64,000 nt of DNA from Cladorrhinum sp. PSN259 (GCA_033725935.1 MU867074.1:124001-188000), one strand, 5' to 3'; positions 1-13,400 are shown, counted from the first letter of the stretch. Notes: generated from the sequence alone by a model not told the origin. Program-made: numbers and translations.

Positions 1-36
1 GTCCGGCGGCGCATCGTCCTGATCTTCCCAATCCAT
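1..36 (-). CDS. 5' tip of a minus-strand gene (partial, unidentified)
   Basis: An ATG at 36-34 on the minus strand opens a frame that runs off the window edge and encodes MDWEDQDDAPPD. The context before the ATG (GAAAATGG) is a good fungal start context. It is divergent from the MOB3 gene that begins at 571, which fits a shared 5' region. An acidic start rich in Asp and Trp is seen in several unrelated families, so no product is named. Confidence 0.45.
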   Translation of the reverse strand, partial: MDWEDQDDAPPD

Positions 37-570
37 TTTCAGAATGTGTTGAAATAAGACTCAAAGAAACCTGAAATTCGTAAAGTCAAATTCACGTTGG
101 CTGCGGGGCACCTGCAGCTTAATTACAGTACTTGTGAAGGACAAGGCCAGGATGGGAGACAGGAGCTTGGCAGGGTTACGTAAGATGACGGTCAGGGAAC
201 CCCTGCCTCTGATCGCGCAGCTTGACCCAGTGCAGGAGCTTGGACGCGCCAGCCGCCCGCAACAAATGTCAGATGCCCGCAGCTTCAAGCTCCCAGGTTC
301 ACAAGCGCTGGGGGAAATATTCTCAGGAACCTTCCGCCTGCTTGGTTGCCAACGTCCCTCCTTTTTCGGCTGAGAATATTGTATTCGCTTTTTAACCAAA
401 ACAAACAACCGACAACAATAATACTAAACCATCAGAACATTCACTTGAATCATTCGCTTGACAGTCGAAAGAAACACAGCTACAACAACCTCACACCCCA
501 TTAATTATTCAGTGCCAAAGTGGGGGAGTATAGCAGAGGGCAAGACAGGACATATTCTCGACTGCCCAAG
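37..570. promoter_or_regulatory. divergent intergenic region between the edge gene and mob3
   Basis: About 530 bases lie between two start codons pointing away from each other. No open frame here looks coding. The stretch just before 571 is rich in CAACA-type sequence, as is common in fungal 5' leaders. It probably holds both promoters; no specific site was recognised. Confidence 0.5.
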
Positions 571-2295
571 ATGTCAATGTCGATGGCACCCAGTTCTCCA
601 AGGCTCCCGAGCCCACCACCTCCCGCAGAGATCCAACTCGGTCCCAAATCGCCCCTGATGGGTCCAAATGCCACCCGTCAGGGATCCCACATCGAACAGA
701 CGGCCATCGATGCGAACGCCAAACGTCGCATTCACAAGGGCACCAAGGCCGCCGACATGGCCGCTGGTCCTCCTTTGGTCCCCCTTCAAGAGGTACTCTT
801 GCCTTCCACTCAAGCCTTGCAAATCAGCTGAGCCTGACCAAATGCCCAAACACAGCTCGACTCAGCCTTTCAGCTCCAAGAGCATCTCGCCGCACTACAC
901 TACCACCACACGGCTAGCAAAACCCAACCTGTTACTCGAGATACCGCAAAGATACTCGCAACTCCTCCCCCTGGGATCGACAAGACGCTGTGGCTTTATG
1001 AGCTCTGCCGCTTCCTGATCGCCCAGTGTAACGAGTTGATCTCTGGCTTTTTCTCCGATAACCCGCCTTGCAGTGCTGCCACATGTCCCGAGATGCGCGC
1101 CAGCGAGTGGCAGTTTCTTTGCGCCGTCCACGATCAACCCAAGAGTTGCTGCGCAATCGACTATTGCTGCCATACCCTTGATTGGGCCGCCAACGTTGTG
1201 ACGAACCCAAAGATATTTCCCAGCAGATTTGTAGTGGACTCGCACGACAAGAACATGGCAGTCAAGAACCTGGTCAACGTTTTCCGCCGCCTGCATCGCA
1301 TCTTCGCTCACGCTTGGTTCCAGCACCGCGGTGTATTCTGGTCCATTGAGAACCAAAACGGACTCTACGTCCTGTTCAAGAGGGTTTGTGACGGGTACGA
1401 ACTTCTTCCAGCGGAGAACTACAAACTTCCGCCGGAGGCTGAGGGACTCGAGAGCACCAGCTCGTCTGACAGCGGTCTGGCTGAGCAAAGACAGCCGTCA
1501 GCTACTGCTCAGATTACGATTGCCAAGCCGCCACAAGAGGAATCAACCAGCCGGACCAACACGAGGAGGCACATTAAGAGCAGCCCCTCGACAGGTAGCT
1601 TCATTAATCCGGTTCCCGAGGCGGATGAAGATGATAGCACTGGTAGTCACGATATCACCGCCCGGTTGGGCGAGTTGAGACTTGCGAATGTTGCGGCGCC
1701 TGGTTTGGCAGATGACGAGCTGGAATTGGCGTCCATTCCTGTCATAGTGGAGCATGGGCCCCCAATCAGCTCTGAGATGTTGATGAGGCGACCGTCTAGT
1801 GTGATACCGCCTCCGGCAGTGGCAGCTTCAATCGCGGCTGATGAGCTCAGGTTGCAGCAGCAACCACCGCGACCGTCATCACCACCACGGGAATTGGAGA
1901 ACATGTCTATTGAGCCAGAGTTGGAAGAAGATGAGGTGTCAGAAGCAGAGACGGAGGTACCACACCGAGAGGATGAGGAGGAAGAGGAGGACGACACCTC
2001 CTTGCCTGACCATGCCGAGCCACCCAGGGAGGAAGATAACCCAAGCGAGCCAGTGGCAGAGACAACAGCGCCAGCGACTAAGCCAGAGGAATCGTCATCG
2101 CTCATAGAAGACCAAGAGAAAATCGAACCAGCACAAGTGTCAAAGCAGCCTATGGTTTCGGAAGAGGCTGCTGACCACGACGAAGACGGAAACAAGCTTG
2201 AAGAAGTCAAGAAGCCGGAGGCAACTACCAAGGATGTGGATGAAGTGAAGGTTGATGCGAAAGACGAGGAGGAGAATAAGAAGGATGGGGAATAG
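571..2295 (+). CDS. mob3: MOB3/phocein-type Mob1 family protein, STRIPAK subunit
   Basis: Two coding exons, 571-792 and 856-2295, give 553 residues; the 63-nt intron has a GTACTC donor and a CACAG acceptor. The Mob1/phocein domain spans about residues 70-230. It includes PPLVPLQELDSAFQLQEHL at the exon junction, a Cys-containing zinc-site segment (PPCSAATCPEM), and an H-x4-H pair in AHAWFQHRG. The AIDYCCHTLDWAA and HRIFAHAWF segments resemble phocein (MOB4) more than Mob1 or Mob2. In Sordaria and Neurospora this branch is MOB3, a scaffold subunit of the STRIPAK phosphatase-kinase complex used in cell fusion and fruiting. The last 300 or so residues are a low-complexity, very acidic tail (Glu/Asp/Pro/Ser) absent from the short animal protein. 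The first ATG in frame was chosen; ATGs also occur at codons 3 and 5. Confidence 0.88.
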
Positions 2296-5121
2296 AAGGC
2301 CTCTCAACAGGACGAAAAAGGGACAAGCGCATTATCACCTAACATCATCATTCATATTACCAACATTACTTAATGACCCAAAGGACCTTGTGAAAGGAGA
2401 AGGTGGAGTCGGGATTCGAGGTGGCGCTAAACCGAAAAATAATAAGCCGACAAAGCAGAGGAAACACAACACGAAAATTCCAAAGAGAGAGGAACAGGAT
2501 AGGAAGAAGGCAGAGGATAAGAAGAAGAAGGATCAAGAATATGAGGATAAGAAGAAGAGTGATGAAGATGTAAATAAGGAGGAGGATACAAAAGATAAAG
2601 ATAAGAAAACAAGGACTCGGCTAGATTTTATTTCTGTTTTTTTATATCCCTCCCATCCTTTTTTTTTAGAATTTTCCTTTCTGTCCTCGTCTGGCCTCTG
2701 GTGGTTCTCTCACAAGATACTTCTCTTGTTCTTTGCAAATCGGAAGGCAGAAGCAGAAGCTGAAAATGTTCAACCCAGACGTACAGAAGAATCCCCCACC
2801 ACTCAAATGCCTCCTCTCGCAATGAAGGGGAGGGAGGAGCAGAAAGGAGAAGGAGGAAAAGAGACCAATGAGAAAGGGAAGGCCCGCCAGGTCCAATGAG
2901 TTCATCGAATCCGCCATTTAGTGGACGATGAGTTGGAGGAAGGATACGGATGAGGATGATGAAGATGGCGGGGTTGCTCTTTGGGCGCCTTTTTCTTTTT
3001 CTTTTTCTTTTTCTTTTTCTTTTTCTTTTTCTTTTTCTTTTTCTTTTTCTTTTTCTTTTTCTTTTTCTTTTTCTTTTTCTTTTCTTCTTTTTTTTTTTTT
3101 GGTTTCTGGTTCATTGGGCAGAGAGATGTATGTCATAGTTGTTGTTGCGCCCCCCCCCCCCCTTTCCCCCCTCTCCCTCCCCCTCCCTCGACGTCAGATA
3201 GGGGAATACAAGAGCGAACTTAGCGATATACAGAAATAGCAGAGTGGACTTTTTGTCTGGTCCGCTCGCGAGCTTTTTACTTGTTCCTATTGGTATTAGG
3301 CTCCTTTGCGTAGAATACGAAGGGGGAAAAATTTTAAAAAAAATTTGATTGTGGTGACGGGTGATTGGTGTTATTGTACATGTACATGCATTTCTCATTA
3401 TTCACTCCCTCTTTCACCTCTTCCTCCTTCTCATTTACCACACAACCATTAAAATTATCACCCTTTGAAGCCTCTGATATCCAGGAAAGCCTGTTTATCC
3501 TCATCAAGAGACGAAGATAGATGAAGTAACGTGGCTGTGTAACAAACATAGTGTCTGTGTATTTGTAATAGATATAAAATTGTAATTCAGTAAAAAACAA
3601 AAGTAATAAGGTCTATCTATATATACACAGAAGAAAATACAAAGCAGCTTGGGATATTAGCTTGAGGAACGAAAAAATAGAATGGAAAAGAAACCATTTT
3701 AGCCAGAATCTCAACCTAGAGAGATACGTATTCTCTTCTTCTCCTCCCCCCCTCTGATTCCCTCCACCGGAGTAAAATAGCACCAACTTTTCAGTAACGC
3801 CCACACACATGCATATGCATCCATCATCCACACATCGATCCCGCTCTCATCCAAAAATTTTGTCTTGCCAAATAGCTCTTTCACCTTTTTTCCAGCCTGT
3901 CTGCGCACTCATTATGTTGATACATGATATATAAGGCCGTTCAAATGCATTACGTCTCTTTGCCCTGCCGTTCACTTGATGCTAGACTTTCTCAACGATA
4001 TATGGAGGTACCCCTTGTGTCAGGGTGCCGAAAGGGAAAATAAGTCAGAAACAAAAATATGAAATAGGAAAATCCGATACATGCGGTGAATAATATTAAG
4101 GTGAATGGGAAAAGAAGGCCATGAAGTGAGGAATCAAGTGCATGAATATAAAAAGCGCCAGGGATATTAATGAGAGCTTCTCAGCCCCGGAGGCAGCAGT
4201 AACTGCAAAAGAATCCAAAACGAAATGGTAAAAAAGACAGGAATGAAGAAATGCGATATAAGTACAAGAATCGAAGTGAATAAAGATATTTGTTTCTCCA
4301 AGTTTGGAGGTCGTGGAAAGGTAAAGGGAGGTCGATTGCCGCATGCTACTTGAGGCGCTTGTTGTGGATTGCTGAATGGTCAGCCACCGTTGTATTTTGA
4401 ATATCCGACGGCGCTCGAGAACGCTTCTTCTCCAATTCAGCTGACCACTTTTCTAGCAGCCCCCAAGATTCTCTTGCATCACACCCTGGAAGGAGCTAAG
4501 CAGCCTGTTCGGACGAAATATGTAGCTCTCTGTGCATCATCGTCATCGTCTCAGCAAGTTCCCGTACTCTCTGGTGCCATTAGCGCCCGGGTCACAGTTG
4601 AAGCGGCTCGCTGTGATCACGGGAGTAACCTTTTTGTCCAATGTCCCCCTTCTTGCAGCGGGATCTCCGGCAATTGCACCCTTGGGGCCCGGATTTTGTG
4701 ATGTGGGGAGAGAAGGGGGTTGCCGAAAAGCGTGTTTCAGAACCACACAAGAGACGATCCAAGCGTCGTTTTTCCACCCCTGCATTAGCAATGACATCTG
4801 ACGTCGCAAGCCCGCCTGATCGGGTCCCAGGAAACTGTTCCAGGTAGCCAGCCACTCGGGCCATCTGCGGCAAAGGTGGTGTGAGATGAGCCGCATCGCC
4901 ACTTCCCAACGTCATGTCATTCCCCTTCATAGCGGCGAGCCTTGCGAAACCAAAATCCAGGATAACGTGTGATGTTCCAAAAACATCAGCGCTTGGTGAG
5001 GAATATAACAGGTCCTTGGAGCTGGCGGACCCATAAGCAAACCCCCTTTTTCATTTGCTGGTTGTCCGTTACGCGTGCTTGTGGAAATCCGGCCTGGTCG
5101 ATCTCGATGCAACCTCATAGC
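2296..5121. other. tail-to-tail intergenic region with simple repeats
   Basis: This 2.8-kb stretch lies between the stop codons of mob3 and the minus-strand Zn2Cys6 gene. It begins with purine-rich sequence that gives spurious Lys/Glu-rich frames, then a TTTTTC hexamer array, a C tract near 3148, and AT-rich sequence to about 4350. Frames between 4369 and 4930 are open on both strands but overlap each other and show no family signature. Presumably it is 3' untranslated and spacer DNA. Confidence 0.6.
2989..3100. repeat. (CTTTTT)n hexanucleotide microsatellite
   Basis: Fifteen perfect CTTTTT units run from 2989 to 3078, followed by degenerate CTTTT/CTT units and a T tract to 3100. It is strictly pyrimidine on the plus strand, so it could form unusual DNA structure or vary in length between strains. 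Long phantom frames through it (poly-Lys or Phe/Ser/Leu repeats) are artefacts of the repeat. Confidence 0.95.
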
Positions 5122-7422
5122 CTATTCGGACACTCCTTCTCTTGCCGTGTTGCTGGCAGATGGTCCAATCTTCATTCTCGAGAATACATGCCGAACTTGT
5201 GTCAAGCTTTCGCGTTGTGTCGAAACGGCCATTGCATTGCGCTCGTCGGCAAATGCCCGAAGGCTTTGGAGTAAAGGGGTGAATCCTTCGTCATTTGGCA
5301 GCCACCAACGGATACAACTATCGTCGGAGAAGAGCTCAGCCATCCGGGTTCGCATTGTGGCAGGAGCGATATATCTGTAAACCAAATATCGTCAGTCTCA
5401 CTCTCCGAGAACATGAGCGCCATTCGAAGAACTAAACAACTTACCCCATGCTCTCTAACAGAGCAAATTTTCTCCTGATCCACATGTAATGCCGTGCATC
5501 CCGTCGGAGATAGAGAGCTGCGATGGCTAAGCAAGATTGCAAGGCTATGAGGCTTCCCGTGGGACTGTGCTGCCAAAACTCGACTGTCTCGCATATCTGG
5601 CATATTGCATACGCATGTTCCATCATCTTCTCCCGAACCGCATCAGTCATCTCCGTTGCCGCCTGGCTGCCATGCATTAGGACGAGTGAATGGTAGCTGC
5701 ATGTCAAAATTGTCGTGCCAAACAAGGGCGGTCGATATAACACTCCTGGGGTCAAGGGATTGACGATATCATTGGGGTCAGGAGTGCCGGCCAAGTCGTT
5801 GACAAGAAAGGAGGAGTCTGTCATAGCAGGGTCCCATCCAGATTTCCAGTCTTCGATGGACCCTGCTAATCTCTGGTGTTCGACGGCATAGTCCGCTTCG
5901 GTGATCTCTCCCTGTGCTCCTTTGGCCAGCAGGATAGCCATGTCCATCGATATCAATCTAAGCTTAGCCGTGGCAGCTTCAAATTTCCAGGAGACATTAT
6001 CGGACTCTGCGGCTGCTCTTGATTCGTAGTAGTTCAGAGGAGCCAAATACCATTCTGAAGATAACGTAGGCATGAAACTGCCCATGATACCAACAAATAC
6101 GTCGAAGCGAGTATACCACATGATCGCTGCTCGGCCCACGGGAGTTTGCATGATCGTCTCAGGCGTGAATAGCTGTGTGAGAACCTCATGGGCAGCCTTT
6201 TGATGTCCCATTAAGTTTACCCAGTCACCCAAGTATTCCTTTGCTACCTGTTAAACTTGTTTTATATTTGAATTTCAAGTGGAGCTTGCTTACCTCGATG
6301 GTGCCCAGCTGAAGAATAGTCAACAGCGTCGCAACTGTATACTTTTCTTTGTTTTTTAAACAAGCCAACAATAGACTAACGCTGCGGTTGTAATATTGCA
6401 AGAACTCGGTGATCCTTCCAGTCGAATTCCGTAGGGCATGGTGGTATGCTGAGAAGCCAACTACAGCAAAGAGCAAAGCTTCATCTCGGAGTGCCAGCGC
6501 TATCAAGGCTGTCCGGTAGAAATCGTCCGCGTCGCTGAATAAGCAGTAGTGATGATGGCTGAGGTTTTCGTAGAAGTAACCAAGATAAAACTGCATTTCG
6601 TGTGGGAGGAATGTCCAATCAGGCCGCGAAGAGGTCCCTGATGTTGAAGGTGATGAACTCTTGGCTCCATCAAAAGATGGTGTTTCTGAACTCTGACGAT
6701 AACCTGGCGCAACACGCTGAAAGCCATACGGAGACGTCGTGCTTGTCCTACGAATGGGAAAATACGGTGCCGATGTTGTTGATGTTGCGCTTTCTGGCTC
6801 GTCTTCATCCTCGTCCATTATTGGGTCTAGTTTCGCATCTTGGTCCGCCTCGTCGTCATCACCGTCACCGTGCGAAGAGCTCGGACTAGCTTGCTGGCTT
6901 GTAGAAGCGGAGGTGTCTTTTGAGTCAGCTTTTGCAGAGCCCTTCGGCGGAGGTGGCTCTGGGTAAAGGCAGTCCCTCTTCCCCTTCCTACATCCTATTG
7001 ACTAATTAGCACCGAGTTCTATGATCAGTAATTGTTCTTTTGACGCACTTTCACAGATCGGATGTGTCTCATCGCACTGCCACCAGGTTAGAATTGATAG
7101 CCCACAGGAAAGGAAAACCTCCTACCTTCACTCGCCGGCTCCGACACGTGTAACAGCCAGACCTTGTCCGACGGTGCTTGATGTTATCCATGCCAGGCGC
7201 GGATTTCCGTCTGCTTCTTTGGGATTTTGGGGTATTAAACATTATGGGTTCCGGAAATCCTGTGAAATATCCCAGGCTCTGGTACGGATTGGGCATTGGA
7301 GGTCCAGCGAGCGGAATAACTTGGGAATGAGGCATCTGCGGGTGGCCCTCAAGATGGTTTGGGTGTGGCTGCCCCCCGATACCTGCCATCGATGACAGGA
7401 AGTGGTGATAATAATCACTCAT
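5122..7422 (-). CDS. Zn2Cys6 transcription factor with fungal-specific TF domain
   Basis: Five exons on the minus strand: 7422-7126, 7076-7049, 6994-6294, 6247-5445 and 5374-5122, encoding 693 residues. The zinc cluster is canonical, C90-x2-C93-x6-C100-x6-C107-x2-C110-x6-C117, and is rebuilt only when two introns inside it are removed; the middle exon is only 28 nt. It is followed by LYPEPPPPKG, then a Ser/Thr and acidic linker. A helical region from about residue 215 to the end has the pattern of the Fungal_trans_2 family (PF11951: DWTFLPHEMQFYL, LLTILQLGTIEVAKEYL, NWxxHxxAA-like GHQKAAHEVL). Such proteins are nuclear DNA-binding regulators; the target genes cannot be read from the sequence. 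Upstream lies an unusually long gene-free region. Confidence 0.88.
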
Positions 7423-10400
7423 CGTGTTCGTTTTTGAAGGTCCTAGTCGAGGGTAGTTTCAAAAGAGGGTTGCTGCTTGATGGAACTGCAGCGTCTAGTG
7501 TTGAGAGACTGCAAGAATCGTATACATGGAAGCTGGATCGATAATGTGGTGTTCAAGGTCGAGATCCGCCAGCAAATAGATAGGGCGGCTATGTCTTCCC
7601 CCGTGATCGGGTGAGACTGTCAACGTGTGTATTCGAGTAGCGAATGCAAATCCCGAGCAGGATGTACCGCCAGGCGTATAAAACATAAACCGATGATAGA
7701 ACCCAAAGGATTTTGGCGAAATAAACCCAGACCTAGTTGTCAGAAGGAGAGGGTGGCCAAGTCCAGTGGGCTTGGTAAAGGAGGGAATAAAAAAAGTGCA
7801 AAACAGGACTGGCGCTTCTGGCCAATGGATGGCTCGATTGTGTCCAATACTTCAACACAAACACCACAGTGATAAGCTTGGTGTCGACAGCTACCCGCCT
7901 CGATGACGATGCACCCCAGGATATATGAAAGGCAGTTAAAAGGGCCCCGGTATCATGTGGATCGCTGACTAGGAGTGAAGGGCCCGGGGGCTTGCGAGAA
8001 ATGCAACGGCAACAGCCAGGATACCTATGCTCTGACTTGAATCCCCGTGCAGTCTCGGACAACTAGATGCCAGAAGCTACAAGTGGCAATCTCTTCGTCA
8101 GACGGGGGTGTATTCTTGGTGTCCGTGAAGCAAGTGGCATCAGACGGGACTGCCTCTGCACTTGGTCAAGCTTTAGGGTGCCTGGGACCGAGCGTAACTG
8201 GTTCGATTGCCTTGCTCGCAGGATGTGATCCGGAGGTTGGTGGATTCTTGGTTCAGAGGCGGGTGTGCATGTGGGTTTCCACTGAACACCGAGCAATGGA
8301 AGGTAGGTAGAATCTAGCCAAGATACTACCCAGTAGAGAAGGATCCTTCCCCGGACTTTCCAATTAGGGGGACAGAGGTCGGCGTCCCACCCTTAGATGG
8401 TGATAGCCGCGGAGGGTCAGTTGTCGATCTGGCAGGTTGATGCGAGTTGGCTTGGGTAGCTTTTGCCCTCAAAGGACTCTTCAGAAAAGCCAGGGAGTGG
8501 CAAATGGGCACTGCGTGTTTCCTTCGAATCGCCAAGAGCGACTGGAGTGCCCAACGCAGAACTCTATGGGGCCTGAAAGAGTTGGGAGACAGGGGATGTG
8601 ATGTGCAGGATCCGGATGAGCAGCTTGTCCGGTAGGAGGACCTCTAGTATAATACGAGTCGTTGGTAGGGCACCAGGTAGTAGGGGTGCCGCTGTGTGTG
8701 AGACTTGGGTAGTCGGTAGAGGGGAAGGTACTGAGCCACTCAGGCCGCGACGGGAGAGGCCGAAGATGAGTCTGATGTCAACAAGGTGCCGCAGCAAGCG
8801 AATGGATGTAACGATGACCTGATTTTCTAGGGTAGTAGAAGGATAAGATGTGCGGCTGCAGTAAGAACCCAGATGAACGAAAAGAAGCCAATGCCCAGTG
8901 ATGAAGGCAGATCATGGAGATGACAGGCACAAGCGGGAGTGCATCTTGCGGTTCGATCTTATTAGTCGATCAGCTAGCTACTCCAAAGGACAATCTCCAA
9001 CGGTCAGGGTAAGTCGTCTAGGGGCACTCATCAAGGATCAGATGCCCGGGCCGGTCCTGGAGCTGTGCACGCGGGGGGAGGGGCGTGGGTGTCCATTGAA
9101 GGCGACCCCGGCTCTCAGCCCGCAACATTGTGCAGTGTTGTTAGTTACTATGGGCCAATTAAGCCTCCCCTCCGGGTCTTTGGCAACGTCGTCGGAAGAT
9201 CTCTGCAAAGATTCTCCCAGCCCATGAGCCTACCAGTTACCCCGAAGAGCGGATTTCAAGCTCGGGGTCTGTCTCGTGAGGTAGGTTTGGCTGGTTGCAG
9301 TAACGGCATTCATGATGCAATAGGAGTAGATGAATCACCTACTGTTCTAGGTGAGCAAAGCCGCCCTCTCGTCTTGTCATTCGAGGGACGCTTGCCGCTA
9401 AGCCGTCCCCGTATGTTTTGATAAGATTTAGATGTTAGCATCAGTGCCTGCTTCCCGGCTGACAGCCATCAAGGTCCCATGGCGAGGTAAGACCCGGCAG
9501 AAGGCGGCAGAAGTCTCTGCAAGCGGCGGCTAGTGTAACTGCATTGGAGGAGCCAAGGAGAGCGAAGGGGGAGGGGGCGTCTTCAGATACATCCTGGGAC
9601 TCCGAGGGGCAGATTCCTGTTGACTGTACATACAGAATACATACGGCTGCAACTGCAGAACGGTGCAACATCAGTAGCACACCACGACGCTGCAAGGTCC
9701 ACAGACATAACCCATCAGGTGGGGTGATGAAAGGGTGGTGTTGGGGTTGACAGGGGTGATGGCCAGGTACAAGAGCTTATAGCAGGGCAGAGGAACGGTG
9801 ATGTACATAGTACAATATGATACCCACATGCTTGACGTCTGCGCATTAAAGGTATTTCCGGGCAATATCCAGGTCTAGCAAGCTAATTTGCGAGTTATAA
9901 GGAGAATAATGTTGGAAAGTTGACAGTCTAGTTTGAAGTTTGATCTTCAGCGGCTGCAAAGTGTGGTGAGGTGAACAAGCCTGCACTCTCATCTTGGGAG
10001 AAGTCCATCTGGTGTGGTGTGGTGCATCTCTCGGGTGCCCTGCGAGTGATGACCGTTCAACGTTCAGGGGTGTTCCTTGCACAGGGCCAGAGCAGGCCCC
10101 CTTGCTCAATCTTGGTCCACCACGGCGCCATGGCAGTGGATCCGCTGCGCCTGACTGATGAGACAGAGAGATCGTGCGAGCAAAAAAGACACATGTAATC
10201 CGTAGACGTTGTCGATTGTTGAAGAGCTCCTGTCGAGAAGAAGCGCACGGTCCTTGAGGTGGGCGGCGAATCTTTTTCCGTTGCTGGACATCTGCAACAA
10301 GCCACGACCCGGGGAAAAGACAGCTCAGAGCATGCGGTTGGTGAAGGGCCAGCCAGCGACCCCGGACAACCCGCAAAAACCGGGCCTGCACTCCCAAACT

Positions 10401-13400
10401 TGGCTGGGGGTCTGGCTCTGATGTCGTCCGTTGTCAACAAAGATGAAGCCGGTCCGCGGATGGAGCGGTGGAGACGATTCGATCCCGATTTCAGCAAGAC
10501 AATTAAACCTCAGAATGTGCCGGTGTAGGAGATAGGCAGCTAGCTAGGTATAACCGTTTGTCCCGCCGATCCGGCACTCACCCGTTAGTGCAGAACATGT
10601 GAAGTGTCATAATGCAAAATGGAAAAAGAACAATAAAAGGAGAATGCGTCTTCTCGTCCGGTTGCGCGCGCACGAGCCAACGGCTCGAGGAGCGAAAAGA
10701 AGCAAGTGCATAAAAGGAGCGCTGCCATTTTTGGGAATCGAGATCTGGGAGACCATGCAAGATGTGGGGGGCCAGGCCAGGTGTTCATGGATGGCATGCT
10801 TCTTCCTAAGATCACACCCATGGAAAAGCCCGTTCGTGGTGGTGGTTTTCCACCACACGGAACCACGTCCGTCCTCATCAAGTCAACATGAGGCATAGCA
10901 TCATATCAAGCTGTATTGAAGCAGGGGCGGCATGTGCTCGCAGTATCTTTGTGGACCTAGGCAAATCATTAGCAGCAATCCGCTCTGTCACGTTCAGACC
11001 TCGATTGACATGGTTCGCCTCGGTCCAGAGAAGCCTCCTTTGAGGGTCAAAGCAAGTGAGAGGGCGGAACGGATGGACCCTTACGCCTGACCCCCTCAAA
11101 AGTAAGGTAAGAAAAAAGATGAAATTGCCGGGTTCGTTATGAACTTACCACCGTGCGGGGCGCTCTATTGCATTGGCGTCGTCCGAGAGGAACCAGGGCA
11201 GGATAGAGATTTGAATTTTTGCGTGGAGGATGATTGGGCCATGTAACATCGACAAAAGCTGGTTTGGCACCTTGGCAATCGCAGTGCGAGCGGGTGTGGA
11301 ATTGGCAGTGGGCGGAGTGACGAACCAAAAAGACCGCAGGGAGTGCTGCAAGGAAAATGGAAGCTGAGGGAAGATCTGGCGGCCCCAAAATCTCACTGCA
11401 CTATACTATGGATGTAAAAGGAGGGTAGCAGCTGCCGGATCGGTCGTGCTATCACCGTCAAGCCCCGGGCTGGCACCCAACATCAGGACGAGGATGGAAA
11501 GAGCAACTGCTACCATCCTTACCTATAAGTGAAGATACTATGGGAAAAGAAGATCAGACGGAACACTTGTGCTGTAAGATTTCCACGTGCAGCTTGTATT
11601 CTCATCACAGTTTACCCAGATTACCCCTGGCCAATCACCTTTTGTGCGCATCCTCATATCGTCATCATATCCTGAGTTGATACAAGCAACTGACGCCGTT
11701 GAGCTTTATTTTCCGCCTGCCCCATCTGGAATAATGCTAGCTTCCTTGGCCAGCAGATGGAATGACTGCAAAGAGTTGGTGCATTCGGAGCAGTGTCTGG
11801 AAATAGCAAGAACAGCAATCCGAGGTCCGTGTTGTGTTCATGTTTAGTTTTTTGATAGAGTACAGATCGGATATGCCGTGATACGAAGCAATCGTATTGG
11901 TGGAGGAGAGATACCGACGCCATGGTTCGGGGGTGCACTCGATTTAGCTTCTAGAAGGTGACGGCCCACAAATCGATCGAAATGAGTTTTGTCTCTAGCA
12001 ACAAGCCAAGTTTATGCAGTTCCCAGCCAAGTTGTAAGTCTCATCGGAAACTCGGCCTTTCCAATCTGCGGTCGGCATTGAACCCATCTTGATTTTCTAT
12101 AATTGTATTGAGGCGTGCTATCTGAAATGCACATGTGATGCAAGGTTGGGAACACACGTGCAGTGGCTGCTATATGCATGTGCCCGTTCTCTTGGCGGCG
12201 GCGTCTCAGACATTTGTCAACTTCCAATTGCCAACAAGACGAGAGAAAGAAAGCCACAGGGTGCGGTGATTGCTGTCGAATGGGGTGTAGGTTGACTAGA
12301 TGACAGATGCCCCGTGGATAATCCCGCTGCTGTCCGGTTTGCCCCGGACCCGTGATAGTGATAGCGTCCCAATCTGCTGCAGCTTCCTGGGAAGTCCAAC
12401 GGCGGGACGACAGGGACACAGGGCCCCTGTGACAGACAGGAGCAACCGTTCGTCCCAAATTCACCGGCCCGGCTGCAGGGGCCGCGAACTGGCGTCATCT
12501 CGCGCACCAATCAAAACAGGGGCTGTGCTCCACATGGAGCAATAAACTCTGAGAAAGTGGATTTTTGCATCTTGACGATCGTGACGACTTGTCCCAACTG
12601 TTACGGAATACTCGCGCGCCGTCAATGACGTCCAACCACCTTGTCCTTAAAAATAAGAGAGACAGACACTGCCACATGCCCCTGAGAGTGAAAAAGGGGT
12701 GTTGATGCCGGCTCATCAGCCCTCCGAGCGCTCGACATACCGGGGTCAATCACGAGCACAGACATGACATCTCACCAACGGCCACTAGACATGTCGGAGG
12801 TATCCAGTGACTCCATCTGCATCTCGGAGAGTCTGAGAAAGTAAGAGAGCAAAGGGAAGGACAGGAGAGGAAAATGGGTTGTATTTCGAAGACTTCTTTT
12901 CCTCGCTTGGCACAATATCAGCGCCATCCGTTTTCAGGTTCTCTCCTCCTATGTTCTCCCAGTCATTACGAGACTTGGCCAGATTTGCCTGGGAGAAATT
13001 CGATAGACTGCGACTGAGCCTCGCCATCTGAAATTGATCTTATGCGTACCTTATACCATTTCACCTACTCAAGTCGGCTTGTTGTTGATGGCGGCAGCTA
13101 GCTTCCTACTCTGTCCACGCACACTCAACGGCTATGCCATTTTCGACCGCGGCGTGCATGATTCTCGTCATTATCACTTCAATATTGTACTGCCCGGCGA
13201 CCATGCCAGGCCTTCTTCCTCCTCGGACTCGGTGGATCCCAAACCTCTTGTCATGAGCCAGTCAGCTTTCTCGAGTCTCAATCACCTCAAGACACCGGCG
13301 CCTGCTGCTACCCACATGACAAGTGTCTGTGGGCGGCGAGACGCCTCACAGTTTTCTTCCGTCAACCCTTTCCAGGAACCCTTACTTTCATTTCATCTCA

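Noticed and set aside
1647..2231. 194-codon Ser-rich minus-strand frame
   Set aside because: It is antisense to the acidic tail of MOB3, whose GAG/GAA codons read as Ser-rich on the other strand.
2252..2899. 215-codon plus-strand frame rich in Lys, Glu and Arg
   Set aside because: It begins inside the mob3 coding region in another phase and runs through purine-rich 3' DNA; composition, not coding, explains it.
2902..3239. Poly-Lys, poly-Phe and Phe/Ser/Leu frames around the hexamer array
   Set aside because: They are six-frame translations of the CTTTTT microsatellite.
4543..4930. Open frames on both strands before the TF stop
   Set aside because: Several overlapping frames of similar length exist with no motif and no consistent splice path to neighbouring exons.
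9846..10497. Frames of 146-183 codons on the minus strand in the gene-free region
   Set aside because: Mutually overlapping, Arg/Cys/Trp-scattered composition, no family features, and plus-strand frames of similar size over the same DNA.
12785..13027. 80-codon minus-strand frame starting MARLSRSLSN
   Set aside because: The ATG is directly preceded by a TTTCAG that could be an intron end, but no upstream exon was found and the product has no recognised feature.
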